NCBI RefSeq assembly: GCF_002584535.1
Contig: NZ_NUOT01000074.1
Span: forward strand, 1-64,000
Direction: 5' to 3'
DNA length: 64,000 nt
From: Bacillus cereus
GTDB lineage: Bacteria > Bacillota > Bacilli > Bacillales > Bacillaceae_G
The translations under genes were made by a program, and so were the position numbers. The stretch's first letter is position 1. Every line of letters begins with the position of its first letter. The notes under the pieces are model-generated. The model searched no databases and was not told the DNA's origin. It was given only the letters and a program-made list of their open reading frames with translations. Positions 27,193 through 36,514 of this stretch are shown here, in pieces.

Positions 27193-27585
27193 ATGGTAAA
27201 TAAAAATGTGGATGATTATCTCCAAGAAGGCATTCATGGCCAAAAGCAAAACAAACCAGAAGAACGCAATATGTACTTAAACACATTGCGTGAGCGTGTA
27301 GAAATCGCTTTAACGATCGGTCAAGTGATGCAAAGCAACGTTTATACTGAAGTAGCTAACAGTATGCGCACTTCTCAATCATTACAGCTATTTGTAAACG
27401 GCAGCATCTCTTACCCACATTTATCAAAATACATTAAATTAGCAAACGAAAAAAATGTACCTTTTACAATCATTCAAAATAAAGGTACACATACACCAAT
27501 TGGTTTAGTTCTTGCACACAGTACAGCGGTAGATAAAGAACAAATTTATGTTGAAGATACTATTTTTAAACAAGAGATGGAATAA
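27193..27585 (+). CDS. yueI: YueI family protein (DUF1694)
   Basis: A 130-residue protein with the family features VDDYLQEGIHG near the start and YLNTLRERVEIALTIGQV. Function unknown; homologs occur across Firmicutes. Start at 27193 (MVNKNVDDY) preceded by AAAGGTGTG; the frame to 27175 includes that site. Confidence 0.87.
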   Translation: MVNKNVDDYLQEGIHGQKQNKPEERNMYLNTLRERVEIALTIGQVMQSNVYTEVANSMRTSQSLQLFVNGSISYPHLSKYIKLANEKNVPFTIIQNKGTHTPIGLVLAHSTAVDKEQIYVEDTIFKQEME

Positions 27586-27594
27586 TACACTATA

Positions 27595-27644
27595 ACCAAA
27601 AGGTACACTTGCTTAAACAGCAAGTGTACCTTTTGGTATTTTTT
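27595..27644. terminator. strong bidirectional terminator
   Basis: An 18-bp perfect stem from ACCAAAAGGTACACTTGC to its complement, then a T6 run. Shared by yueI and the convergent CNNM/CBS gene. Confidence 0.93.
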
Positions 27645-28998
27645 AAGAACTTACCTGTTCCTGTAATGATATTGGCTGCTCGGTTTCTGAAATTAGAATG
27701 GGAACTACTCGCTTTGTCACTTCTATTTGCTTAATGTAGTGACCATCCAATTCCTTAACACAAAAATTATAATCTTCAATTTCAACAATGTCATCTTCTG
27801 AGATTTCTAAGTGCTTTGTTAAAATCCATCCACCTATTGTATCAACGTCATCATCATCAATTGATAAACCTAATAATGTATTTACTTCGCTAACAAGTAC
27901 TTTTCCTTCAAGAATTGTTTTCGTTTCACTAATATGTTGAATTTCTGGTTTTTCATCTATATCAAATTCATCTTGAATATCACCAACAATTTCCTCTAAT
28001 ATATCTTCAACCGTTACAAGACCTGATGTCCCACCATATTCATCAATTAATATAGCAATATGTGTACGCTCTCGTTGCATTTTTAGAAATAAATCATGAA
28101 CTGCTATCGATTCAATGACAAGTATAATGGGGCGAATATACTGCTGCACTGTTTCTTTACTAAAAGCACCATGTTTCACAAAATCTGTGAAAATATCTTT
28201 AAAGTTTACAAAACCAATAACATGATCCTTATCCCCATCAACAACTGGGTATCTTGTATATTTTTCATTGGACATTTTTTGCAATGCTTCTTTAACAGAC
28301 ATATCTTTATCTAAAATGTGCATTTCTGTCCGCGGGACCATAATTTCTTTTGCAATACGATCATCAAATTCAAAAATTTTATTTACATATTTAAATTCAG
28401 ATTGATTAATTTCTCCATTCTTATAGCTTTCTGACACTAATAACCGTAATTCTTCTTCTGAATGGACTCCCTCGTGCTCTTTTGCAGTCTGTAAACCGAA
28501 TATTTTTGTTACATATCGAGCTGAACCATTTAAAAGCCATATGAACGGAAAAGCAATTCGATAAAAGAAAATAAGCGGTTTCACAACAAGTAAGCTCACT
28601 TGTTCTGCTTTTTGAATTGCCAATGTTTTGGGTGCTAATTCTCCCACAACAACATGGAAAAAAGTAATGAACATAAACACTAGAGTCACAGCTAAAACAT
28701 CAGCAACCTGGGGAGGCACTTCCCATCTTGCAAAAAGCGAGTCAAACATGTGCTTTATCGCCGGTTTTCCTAACCATCCAAGTCCAAGAGCTGTAACTGT
28801 AATCCCTAATTGACAAGCTGATAAATACTCGTCTAAGTTTGTAATGACTGTTTTCACAGAAGCTGCACGTTTATTCCCTTCTGCAATTAAAAAATCGATG
28901 CGTGAACTTCTTACTTTCACAATTGCAAATTCAGCCGCAACGAAAAATGCAGTTAAGGCAATCAAAACAATCACCATACTTATACTATATATGTCCAA
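27643..28998 (-). CDS. CNNM/CorC-type membrane protein with CBS pair
   Basis: A 451-residue hemolysin-III/CNNM-like protein: transmembrane domain (1-180), two CBS domains (about 200-335; [16 protein letters not shown], then [21 protein letters not shown]) and a CorC_HlyC C-terminal domain (350-435). Relatives in Bacillus (YhdP, YrkA, MpfA) take part in Mg2+ homeostasis or efflux. TTG start at 28998 with AAGGAAA; the frame stays open upstream over a stronger AGGAGGTGG site, so the true start may be a non-standard codon near 29020. The 28999-29361 gap shows no riboswitch I can recognise. Confidence 0.85.
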   Translation of the reverse strand: MDIYSISMVIVLIALTAFFVAAEFAIVKVRSSRIDFLIAEGNKRAASVKTVITNLDEYLSACQLGITVTALGLGWLGKPAIKHMFDSLFARWEVPPQVADVLAVTLVFMFITFFHVVVGELAPKTLAIQKAEQVSLLVVKPLIFFYRIAFPFIWLLNGSARYVTKIFGLQTAKEHEGVHSEEELRLLVSESYKNGEINQSEFKYVNKIFEFDDRIAKEIMVPRTEMHILDKDMSVKEALQKMSNEKYTRYPVVDGDKDHVIGFVNFKDIFTDFVKHGAFSKETVQQYIRPIILVIESIAVHDLFLKMQRERTHIAILIDEYGGTSGLVTVEDILEEIVGDIQDEFDIDEKPEIQHISETKTILEGKVLVSEVNTLLGLSIDDDDVDTIGGWILTKHLEISEDDIVEIEDYNFCVKELDGHYIKQIEVTKRVVPILISETEQPISLQEQVSS

Positions 28999-29361
28999 AT
29001 ACGTTTCCTTACTTACCCTGTAAGCAAGGAAGCCACCTCCTACTAAATTTATTCAAACAAAAAAGCTCTTCTTATCATCTTACAAGTTTCTACATTCGCT
29101 ATCACCTTTTTATACATTATATGCATACATAAAGAGGATATTTATATTTATGATAATCTAATTATCTTCTTTCCGTCAAACAGGAGTAATTTCTAAAAAG
29201 AGACATTTTTTTCTCTTTTTAGAAATATTTATATGTTAAAAAACTAATTTTCGTGAAAAAACACTTTCTTTGCCGATTCCTCACTTCTTTTGTCATCCAT
29301 GCAGGGAAGAGGCTTAGTACCTCGAAATCATTCAACAGGATATATATAGGAGGGATTTACC

Positions 29362-29850
29362 TTGGAATATAAAACACCCATTATTGCGAAAAAGTTAGGT
29401 GTTAGCCCAAAGGCAGTGGTTCGGATTGCACAACAATTGAATCTCAACATAGAAAAAAACAAATACGGTCATTTTATTTTTACTCAAGACGACTTAGATA
29501 CAATGTTAGAGTTTCATCGTTCTCAAATAGAACAACCTTCATCCCCAGCTACCATTTCACAAGTAGAACCATCAATTGATTTTGATCAACTTGTTACACA
29601 ATTAAATACAATTACACACCGTTTAAATCGTATAGAAGAACAACTGCATGATAAAGCAGATGATGTCGTCAATTACCAATTGCTACAACATCGCAGAGAA
29701 ATGGAAGAAATGATGGATAGAATTCAAAAATTAGAAGCTGCCCTTGAGAAAAAAGAACAAATATACATTACACCTGATATCACGCCAACATATGAACGAG
29801 AAGAAAAGCCGAAACGTCGTAAAATGATTTTAAGTATATTCGGATTTTAG
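29362..29850 (+). CDS. racA: chromosome-anchoring protein RacA
   Basis: A 162-residue protein with a MerR-like helix-turn-helix (5-45, [18 protein letters not shown]), a coiled coil (about 75-130) and a basic tail ending ILSIFGF, the DivIVA/pole-interacting end. RacA anchors the origin region to the cell pole during sporulation. The TTG start at 29362 has AGGAGGG 9 nt upstream. Shorter than B. subtilis RacA but with the same order of parts. Confidence 0.9.
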   Translation: MEYKTPIIAKKLGVSPKAVVRIAQQLNLNIEKNKYGHFIFTQDDLDTMLEFHRSQIEQPSSPATISQVEPSIDFDQLVTQLNTITHRLNRIEEQLHDKADDVVNYQLLQHRREMEEMMDRIQKLEAALEKKEQIYITPDITPTYEREEKPKRRKMILSIFGF

Positions 29851-29871
29851 TTCTTTCCCAATCGTGTGTTC

Positions 29872-29917
29872 GCGCATGAAAATTGACTCCCCCCGGTCAA
29901 TTTTCATGCGCTTTTTT
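29872..29917 (+). terminator. terminator of racA
   Basis: GCGCATGAAAATTGAC and its complement form a 16-bp perfect stem, followed by T6. Confidence 0.93.
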
Positions 29918-29976
29918 ACTTATTCTTATCGGTGCGAAGAATAAAGCGCTCCACTGATGGAAAGTTCACTTTATAC

Positions 29977-30009
29977 AAAAAGGATGTCTCATTACAAGAC
30001 ATCCTTTTT
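29977..30009. terminator. terminator of hcp (bidirectional)
   Basis: AAAAAGGATGTCT / AGACATCCTTTTT with a short loop; its right arm ends just before the hcp stop. Confidence 0.9.
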
Positions 30010-30010
30010 G

Positions 30011-31297
30011 TTACGATAACATCATATTCATATCTTCTGCTGCAGTTGTAATAAGTTTTAAACCAAACGTTTCTTGTAATACATCAAGCACACCAGGTGA
30101 AATAAATTCAGGTGCCTTTGGTCCAATACGAATATCTTGAATCCCGAGACTAAATAACCCAAGTAAAATCGCAACCGCTTTTTGTTCAAACCACGATAAA
30201 ACAATACTAACTGGCAATTCATTCACTTCACATTGAAAAGCATCAGCTAAAGCAGCTGCTATTTTTATTGTAGATATAGAATTATTACATTGCCCTAAGT
30301 CAATGTAACGTGGAATTTCCGTACCTGGCACAACACCATAATTCACATCATTAAAGCGGAATTTCCCGCACGATGTCGTTAATATAACTGTTTCTTGCGG
30401 AAGTGACATTGCTAATTCACGATAGTACTCTCCACCTTTACCTGGTGCATCACAACCTGCGATAACAAAGAAACGCTTAATTTTCCCTTCTCTTACCGCC
30501 TGAATGATTTCTGGTGCTAATGATAATACTGTATTATGATGAAAACCTGTTACCAGCTGTTCATCCGACTCCATATGTACTTCTGGAAGTTCTAGCGCTT
30601 TATGAATCAATGGTGCAAAATCATCATTTTCAATTTTCTGTACACCCTCAAGGCCTGCAATATCATATGAAAAGAAGCGATCAGAATACGATCCTTTAAT
30701 TGGCATAACACAGTTCGTTGTAGCCAATATTGCACCAGTAAACTTTTCAAAGAGGCGTCGCTGATCATACCATGCCTTACCAATATTTCCTTTTAAATGT
30801 TTATATTTTTTTAGCTGTGGATACCCATGCGCTGGTAGCATTTCCGAATGAGTATAAATATTAATTCCTTTTCCTTCTGTTTGCCTTAATAATTCCTCTA
30901 ATGCAAATAGATTATGGCCAGTAACAACAATTGCCTTACCTTCTACACGGTTTTGTGTAATTTGAACAGGCTCTGGAACACCAAAATAATTCGTATGTGC
31001 CTCATCTAACAGTTCCATTATCCGTAAAGCTGATTTCCCAACTTTCATAGCCATATCAATATGTTCTTGTTCATTAAAGTTAGAATTTGTTAATGTCATA
31101 TATAACGCTTCATGAGTCGTAGCGTCCACAAACTGATCTGTATACCCAAGCTGTGCAGCATGGGTACGATAAGCCGCAATTCCTTTTAATCCAAACACAA
31201 TTGTATCTTGTAAACTCGCAATTGTTTCATTCTTCCCGCAAACACCCATTACTTTACATCCGCCTGTTGGCGTTTGTTCACATTGATAGCAAAACAT
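30011..31297 (-). CDS. hcp: hybrid cluster protein (hydroxylamine reductase)
   Basis: A 428-residue Hcp/Pri. The N-terminal cysteines MFCYQCEQTPTGGCKV (3, 6, 14) and Cys20 bind the proximal cluster; later Cys residues in FVIAGCDAPG, LTTSCGKFRF and DLGQCNNS serve the hybrid Fe-S-O cluster. It is linked to nitric oxide and hydroxylamine stress under anoxia. Shorter than E. coli Hcp (about 550), as in class III enzymes. Start at 31297, which has GAGAGGGTGGG; the Fnr-type site upstream fits anaerobic induction. Confidence 0.95.
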   Translation of the reverse strand: MFCYQCEQTPTGGCKVMGVCGKNETIASLQDTIVFGLKGIAAYRTHAAQLGYTDQFVDATTHEALYMTLTNSNFNEQEHIDMAMKVGKSALRIMELLDEAHTNYFGVPEPVQITQNRVEGKAIVVTGHNLFALEELLRQTEGKGINIYTHSEMLPAHGYPQLKKYKHLKGNIGKAWYDQRRLFEKFTGAILATTNCVMPIKGSYSDRFFSYDIAGLEGVQKIENDDFAPLIHKALELPEVHMESDEQLVTGFHHNTVLSLAPEIIQAVREGKIKRFFVIAGCDAPGKGGEYYRELAMSLPQETVILTTSCGKFRFNDVNYGVVPGTEIPRYIDLGQCNNSISTIKIAAALADAFQCEVNELPVSIVLSWFEQKAVAILLGLFSLGIQDIRIGPKAPEFISPGVLDVLQETFGLKLITTAAEDMNMMLS

Positions 31298-31361
31298 ATC
31301 ATCCCACCCTCTCCTAATCAATCATTACAACTAAAGCGTAATATACATGAAGAAAAAAGGA

Positions 31362-31377
31362 TGTGATATCAATCACA
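31362..31377. promoter_or_regulatory. Fnr-type operator upstream of hcp
   Basis: TGTGATATCAATCACA, a perfect TGTGA-N6-TCACA palindrome, the consensus for Fnr/CRP in Bacillus. A TATATT -10 box on the minus strand lies at 31345-31340, close to a class II activator position. Confidence 0.85.
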
Positions 31378-31402
31378 ATAATTTGTAAAAATTTGTGACA
31401 CT

Positions 31403-31999
31403 TCACCTTGTTAACATAATGTTTTTACTGTTTTCTTTGATTAATGCCTGTGCATGAGCATTCCCTTGAATAATATCCCGAAATTCTTTTAAAGAATACA
31501 AATGCGTTACTCCTTTTCGAGCATGAATTCGAACAGGCACCCCCTGTAATGCATCATGAAAAGGAAATGGGTCATCAATTGGTTCAATTGGAAACCCTAG
31601 TGTAAGTAAATACATATACATTCTTTTTGTAACAACAGCAATATACCACTCAGCTTTCATTTCCAAAGCATGTATAAATAAAATAGCTGTTAACCTTTTG
31701 AAATGCCCTCTTCCACGCGACGTTTTCGCAATGCTTAACTTTCCAATTTCATAAACATTTTTTAATCCTTTCACCAACTCATTTTTAGAAAATGGATAAA
31801 AAAACTCAGAATTAGATTGTTCAGGTGTCGTATATCGAATACATTCTACTGTACCGATATATTGCCCGCCTTCTATTAATAAAAATCGTGATGGATTTAA
31901 ATTACGCTCTACAAACATTAAATCTCTCTCTTCACAAAAATCTCCCCACAGTTGCTCGAACCAAAAATGTTCTTCCTTTGTTTGAACACGCTGGAACAT
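31403..31999 (-). CDS. GNAT-fold acyltransferase-like protein
   Basis: A 198-residue protein with a GNAT-like core: YIGTVECIRY, then EIGKLSIAKTSRGRGHFKRL (acyl-CoA loop), and a roughly 60-residue extension. It resembles the FeeM/autoinducer-synthase side of the GNAT superfamily more than simple acetyltransferases, but the match is by eye. It is upstream of hcp on the same strand, 100 nt away, with its own ribosome-binding site. Substrate unknown. Confidence 0.65.
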   Translation of the reverse strand: MFQRVQTKEEHFWFEQLWGDFCEERDLMFVERNLNPSRFLLIEGGQYIGTVECIRYTTPEQSNSEFFYPFSKNELVKGLKNVYEIGKLSIAKTSRGRGHFKRLTAILFIHALEMKAEWYIAVVTKRMYMYLLTLGFPIEPIDDPFPFHDALQGVPVRIHARKGVTHLYSLKEFRDIIQGNAHAQALIKENSKNIMLTR

Positions 32000-32397
32000 A
32001 TTTCCCCGCCTTTCCCATCGCCGTTCTAGTTTTTGATAACGCTTTCACTATCTATCATATAAGAACAAACCTTCGTATGCAACCTAAAACTATTCACTAC
32101 TTCATTACATATTCTATAAAATAAAATCTTCTCCTATTCAAGTTTTAGACTTATAAAAAATTTTTACAAGAATAAAAGATGCTTTATATTTATGCTAGAC
32201 TCTCTTTACTTATAAAGTGTATGTTTAACATTTCATATAAAATACACAAATTCACTTCACCTACATAAAAAGCCCACTTTATAAGAAATAGGGGCCCATT
32301 ACCCACTATTACAGGCGACGAACCCCTTTATTTTTTCAACATACCGAGACAATGCACGTTATTTTTTCAAAATAATCCCTTTTTCAGTGCCGTCTTT

Positions 32398-34248
32398 TTA
32401 TGTTACTACCGTTTTTAGCCATTTCTCAAAAATTTGCACAAGACCATGCTTTCCAGCTAATTTTTCTTCTCCTTGCTTTGTTTTATATGGATATAATTGC
32501 AGAAAGATTCCGCAACCTGCTTCTATTTTCTTCCCATGCATATGACTGCCTGGGTATACACAAATCACTTCATGGATCGCCCTTCGGTGAAAAATATGTT
32601 TTCCATCCTGTTCTTCTACATATTTAATAGACCAATATTTATACATCTGTTCTGTTGCTTTTGTATTGCCTACGGGCTGAAAAATATTAAACATGGGGCT
32701 ATATTTCACTTCAATAATAATAGAAGACTGGTACTCATAGCGCTCTCCTTGTTTCACATAACAATCTAAACGAATGTCTGGTTTTTTCGTGTCCTCTCCA
32801 TTATAAAAATGGCTACCTTTACTAAGTGCAATGAGTGGATGTGTTTCAATAAGGTCATTAAACGCTACATGTATTTGGATATTTTCACGATTTAAAACAA
32901 TTGTCGTACCGTCTTGTAAACCATCTAAGTAAAAATAAGTTTGAATTTGTTCGAGAAGTGGAATATCATCTTTAAATTTTAATTGTTGCAATATAGAAAT
33001 GATGATGAAAAATGCATAATACTCATACACTAAAAATGTTGGTTTATAAACAAATAATAATGCTGGAGATTGTTGATTATAACGTGGTAGAAATTCTAAA
33101 TGATATAATAATTGCCGATGTGTAACAGGTAAAGCATGCATAGTTATATTTGTTTTTTCAGAAATCCCTCTCCAAAATGAAGAATTCAACAAATTTTGAA
33201 AGTACAGTATAGCTTGGTGTACAATATGATTTAAAATTTTATACTCTTGTATTTTCACAGATGCTTTCCGCAAGTCTGCCTCTTTTAACAAATGAATATT
33301 TCGATATTTTTGCTTCTCCCTGTCCGTTACAGATCCATTTCTTTCAATAGTATGCATAATTATTTTCACAGATTGGAATTCCTCTTTTTTGGTCTGTATT
33401 GTTCCTTCTAGTATTTCAATTGTTTTGTGTAAGAAAGCCTGAGCTTCAAGCAAATATTGATAAAATTGTTTCGTTGTAAATTTTAGAAAGGCATTCTCTA
33501 AACTATTTGTTTGTTCGATAAATCTACGATTATAATACTTAGCAGTAAGCTTTTTCTCCCTCATTATTACACTTTTCATCGTTGCTTTTCGTTCTCGTAC
33601 CTCCCAATCATATCTATCTATATACTTCGTGTTCTCTTCAACTTTTTTATATAGCTGTTTTATTTTTTTCATTTTTTGTGGTAGCATGCGAAGTAACATT
33701 AAATAAGAAGAATCTTCAATATCAATTAGTGTTGAAAATGTCTTTTTATAATAACCACGGTCTAACATAATTTCACTTAAAATTGATTTTACATAATTTT
33801 GAATCATTTCAAATTGATCATCCAAAAAATTTTTGGGGACAATTTGAAACGCTCCATAATATACATCTTCTTCCACTTGCACCTCGAAATGATACAAGCC
33901 GCAGCGCCATGGATAAAAAAAGTCTGTTTTTCCATGTTCATATAATAATACTTTTTGTTTTTTTTCATGCAATTCATATTGCCATTCTTTCTTACCCTTT
34001 TGCCCTTCATACACTTTATTCCATACAAAAGTGACACGGACTGGTTTTTGATAATGTAACATCAAACGTAATGCTTTTAATTCTTGTACTTTATAAACAC
34101 AATGTGTCATTGTTGTCGTGTATTTACAAAGGCGATTCAGAAATACAAAGTCTCCCTTTCCCTCTGTTCCAATAATTAATTTTAATACAAACGGGAGCTT
34201 ATCATTTGTGTCTACAATTTCCGTCTCGTGCTGCTCCTCATTTTGCAT
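32398..34248 (-). CDS. McrC-like protein: DUF2357 plus PD-(D/E)XK nuclease (system 1)
   Basis: 616 residues. The N-terminal half fits the DUF2357 stalk of McrC-type proteins; the middle (about 185-350) is helical and charged. The C-terminus has the nuclease motif KPDIRLDCY...IIIEVKYSP (D and E-x-K). With the McrB-like ATPase upstream it forms a type IV (modified-DNA) restriction-like pair. ATG 34248 overlaps the ATPase stop by 11 nt and has GGAG at 10 nt; the frame to 34269 is not needed. 32000-32397 contains no gene I can see. Confidence 0.82.
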   Translation of the reverse strand: MQNEEQHETEIVDTNDKLPFVLKLIIGTEGKGDFVFLNRLCKYTTTMTHCVYKVQELKALRLMLHYQKPVRVTFVWNKVYEGQKGKKEWQYELHEKKQKVLLYEHGKTDFFYPWRCGLYHFEVQVEEDVYYGAFQIVPKNFLDDQFEMIQNYVKSILSEIMLDRGYYKKTFSTLIDIEDSSYLMLLRMLPQKMKKIKQLYKKVEENTKYIDRYDWEVRERKATMKSVIMREKKLTAKYYNRRFIEQTNSLENAFLKFTTKQFYQYLLEAQAFLHKTIEILEGTIQTKKEEFQSVKIIMHTIERNGSVTDREKQKYRNIHLLKEADLRKASVKIQEYKILNHIVHQAILYFQNLLNSSFWRGISEKTNITMHALPVTHRQLLYHLEFLPRYNQQSPALLFVYKPTFLVYEYYAFFIIISILQQLKFKDDIPLLEQIQTYFYLDGLQDGTTIVLNRENIQIHVAFNDLIETHPLIALSKGSHFYNGEDTKKPDIRLDCYVKQGERYEYQSSIIIEVKYSPMFNIFQPVGNTKATEQMYKYWSIKYVEEQDGKHIFHRRAIHEVICVYPGSHMHGKKIEAGCGIFLQLYPYKTKQGEEKLAGKHGLVQIFEKWLKTVVT

Positions 34249-36049
34249 ACCCATACAACTCCAATTCACGCCGTTTTTGCCTTATATAAGCTAGAGAATG
34301 TTCGAATGCGGAGACACAATTTGCAAGTGGAGATTGTAATAACGCTACTAACGATCGTCCTTTTTTCTCATCATCACGAAGAAGTGAACCAATTGTCACC
34401 TCCGTACCTCGTAATTTTGTTAAAATACGTTGTTTCACTTGTAAATCAAAACCTTCTTCTCGGCTAATCATATATGATTGAGTATCTTTTTGGGGAATGT
34501 TTTGCAAATAAGTTGCAATCGCAGCAGCACATCGAAAAGAAACGCCTTTCGATGCGTCATGTGATGATATTAAATCATGTAATTTATCTAATAACTCTAA
34601 TTCTTCTTCCGAAAACACATCCATCATCTCTTTATTTCGTAACCAATTTAGACGAAATTCTCCGGTTGTCACTTGTAAGGGCGGAATTTGTGTCCCTTTA
34701 TTTTGCTGCAGATTTATTTCACAAAATGGAATTTTTTGAAGCGTAATGAGATTTGCCCGATCTAATAAGCGATCCGATAACTCTTTCGTTGTTTCATCAA
34801 AATTCACAGTCCCGATAAAAATAATATTTTCACCAATTTCAATTTTGGATGGAACTTCATTCTCTATCCCAGTCCGTTCCTCATATAAAGAAAGAATACG
34901 ATTTTTCTTTTCTAATTGAAGAATAGATAAAAATGGTGTAAACCAATGCTCAATATGTGACATATTCATTTCATCAAATACAATCATATAAAGTTGATTC
35001 GGATTCTCATTCGCTTTTAATAATGTTCGAATTAATTTCGTTTCACTCTCGATATATGTTCCATTTGGATGAAGATAGCCTAGTATATCGTGTGGTTCTT
35101 GATAAGATGGAGAAATCGGAATCCATAACAATTCTTCCCCATATGTTAATCCTAATGCTTCTGCATATGCCTGCACCAAACGTGATTTTCCGATTCCTGG
35201 GATTCCAGCAAGAATTGTTAATAGATTTGTTTTTACACTAATATGAAAATTAAAAATATCCGTTGCATCTAAATACAAGTCTTTATTATTGATGACATCC
35301 TGTACATATTGTATAAATGTAGATTCACGCTCATTCCATTCTGTTTCTTCTTTTTGCACTTTTATGTCCACTACTTCCACCTTTTTTCCCTCTTCTAGAA
35401 TTTTCTTTAGAAGCTGATCATACATATTTTCTCGAACAAAATACAAATGATCATCCGCTTTCACTTCTATATATTTGGTCCAATCATCCATTTCGATATA
35501 TTTACATTCTTTTTTTTGTTCGCAATACGCGATTGAACTAATGGATGATTTTAAAGATAAATTCCCATATAATCTTCCTTCACACCATAACAACTGTGGT
35601 ACTTCAAAGTCGTGTGGAAATTTAGGAATAAGAAAAGATAAAAATCCATTCCCTAGTTTTCGCTCTAACGACTCTCTCTTTTTATACCCGGCTAATCTTG
35701 GCGATGGGATGATTTTATATGCATTCGCAATTTCCCGCTGCTCTGTACATATTAATTCAACGTACAAATGCCCTCTTTCATAATAAAGTCGAAACAATAC
35801 TATTTGTCTTTCTAACCCTTTTTTCTTTAAATCCGCAAATATTCTCTCATTTTTTTTGTTGGCATATAGCCCTTCAAACAAATACGTTTCATTTTCAAAT
35901 TGTGATTTCAAAACAGATGGGATTTGTGAAAGACATTGTACAGAAAAAGTATCTTTATTCTCCTCCTGACTTTCAACAAATTTCCCAAGAAACCTCATAT
36001 GATACATCCGTTTTATAAAACTTGGGTGGAGAGCTTTATGTAGCTTCAC
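34238..36049 (-). CDS. McrB-like AAA+ ATPase (system 1)
   Basis: 603 residues. An N-terminal region (1-240) of unknown fold, probably target recognition, then a McrB-type AAA+ domain: Walker A GIPGIGKS (282-289), Walker B MIVFDEMNMSHIEHW, sensor GTVNFDETT and arginine-finger region LSDRLLDRANLI. It ends in RELELYGYAK, a tail echoed in the second McrB-like protein (RLYGHTV). GTG start at 36049 (8 nt after AAGG). The pair probably restricts foreign DNA; the modification recognised is unknown. Confidence 0.84.
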   Translation of the reverse strand: MKLHKALHPSFIKRMYHMRFLGKFVESQEENKDTFSVQCLSQIPSVLKSQFENETYLFEGLYANKKNERIFADLKKKGLERQIVLFRLYYERGHLYVELICTEQREIANAYKIIPSPRLAGYKKRESLERKLGNGFLSFLIPKFPHDFEVPQLLWCEGRLYGNLSLKSSISSIAYCEQKKECKYIEMDDWTKYIEVKADDHLYFVRENMYDQLLKKILEEGKKVEVVDIKVQKEETEWNERESTFIQYVQDVINNKDLYLDATDIFNFHISVKTNLLTILAGIPGIGKSRLVQAYAEALGLTYGEELLWIPISPSYQEPHDILGYLHPNGTYIESETKLIRTLLKANENPNQLYMIVFDEMNMSHIEHWFTPFLSILQLEKKNRILSLYEERTGIENEVPSKIEIGENIIFIGTVNFDETTKELSDRLLDRANLITLQKIPFCEINLQQNKGTQIPPLQVTTGEFRLNWLRNKEMMDVFSEEELELLDKLHDLISSHDASKGVSFRCAAAIATYLQNIPQKDTQSYMISREEGFDLQVKQRILTKLRGTEVTIGSLLRDDEKKGRSLVALLQSPLANCVSAFEHSLAYIRQKRRELELYGYAK

Positions 36050-36112
36050 TATACTCACCTTCTTTTTTTCATACTATTTTTATTGTATGAACTGCAAAAG
36101 AAAACTAGAAAC

Positions 36113-36140
36113 AAAAAAACCCGACGTACTCCGTCAGGTT
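36113..36140 (-). terminator. terminator after the small helical gene
   Basis: AACCTGACGG-type stem (9 bp with one mismatch) and a T7 run on the minus strand. Confidence 0.8.
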
Positions 36141-36154
36141 ATAAAAAATAAAAT

Positions 36155-36418
36155 TTATATTTGAGAAGGAAAAGCTTTTTTCTCCTGCATAATCGCATTG
36201 TAAGAAATTTTCATTTTAGCAAGTACGTATCGTAATTTATCCTCCGCATTTTCATCTTTATTCTGCTGCAGGCTTGCTAAGGTCTCAACAGAACTAGCTA
36301 AATTCTCAATTACTCCACGTAGTTCGGGATGATGATTAAAAAATGATTCTTGCACTAATACTTTTCGTAAATCACTTGCTAATTCCACAATTCTTAACAG
36401 CTGCTCTTTTTCTTCCAT
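36155..36418 (-). CDS. small helical protein, unknown
   Basis: 87 residues, almost entirely helical and charged (EEKEQLLRIVELASDLRKVL). No recognised family. A strong AGGAGGG lies 7 nt before ATG 36418. It has its own terminator ahead of the McrB-like gene, so it is not part of that operon. Confidence 0.72.
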   Translation of the reverse strand: MEEKEQLLRIVELASDLRKVLVQESFFNHHPELRGVIENLASSVETLASLQQNKDENAEDKLRYVLAKMKISYNAIMQEKKAFPSQI

Positions 36419-36487
36419 TCTCATCCCTCCTAAATATCTTATATATTAGATATTCTGTAAATAAACTAAAATTCCTTGTATACAAAG

Positions 36488-36514
36488 AAAAAAGTCCTTC
36501 AGAAGGACTTTTTT
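36488..36514 (-). terminator. terminator of the amino-acid permease gene
   Basis: AAAAAAGTCCTTC / GAAGGACTTTTTT, a tight hairpin whose right arm reaches the permease stop codon. Confidence 0.88.

Noticed and set aside
28999-29361. Magnesium riboswitch ahead of the CNNM/CBS gene
   Set aside because: I could not find the conserved M-box blocks or a leader terminator; only AT-rich DNA and a ribosome-binding site are visible.
32120-32397. Terminator of the system-1 nuclease gene
   Set aside because: GGGG and CCCC blocks lie 30 nt apart with an unstable loop; no convincing hairpin on the minus strand.
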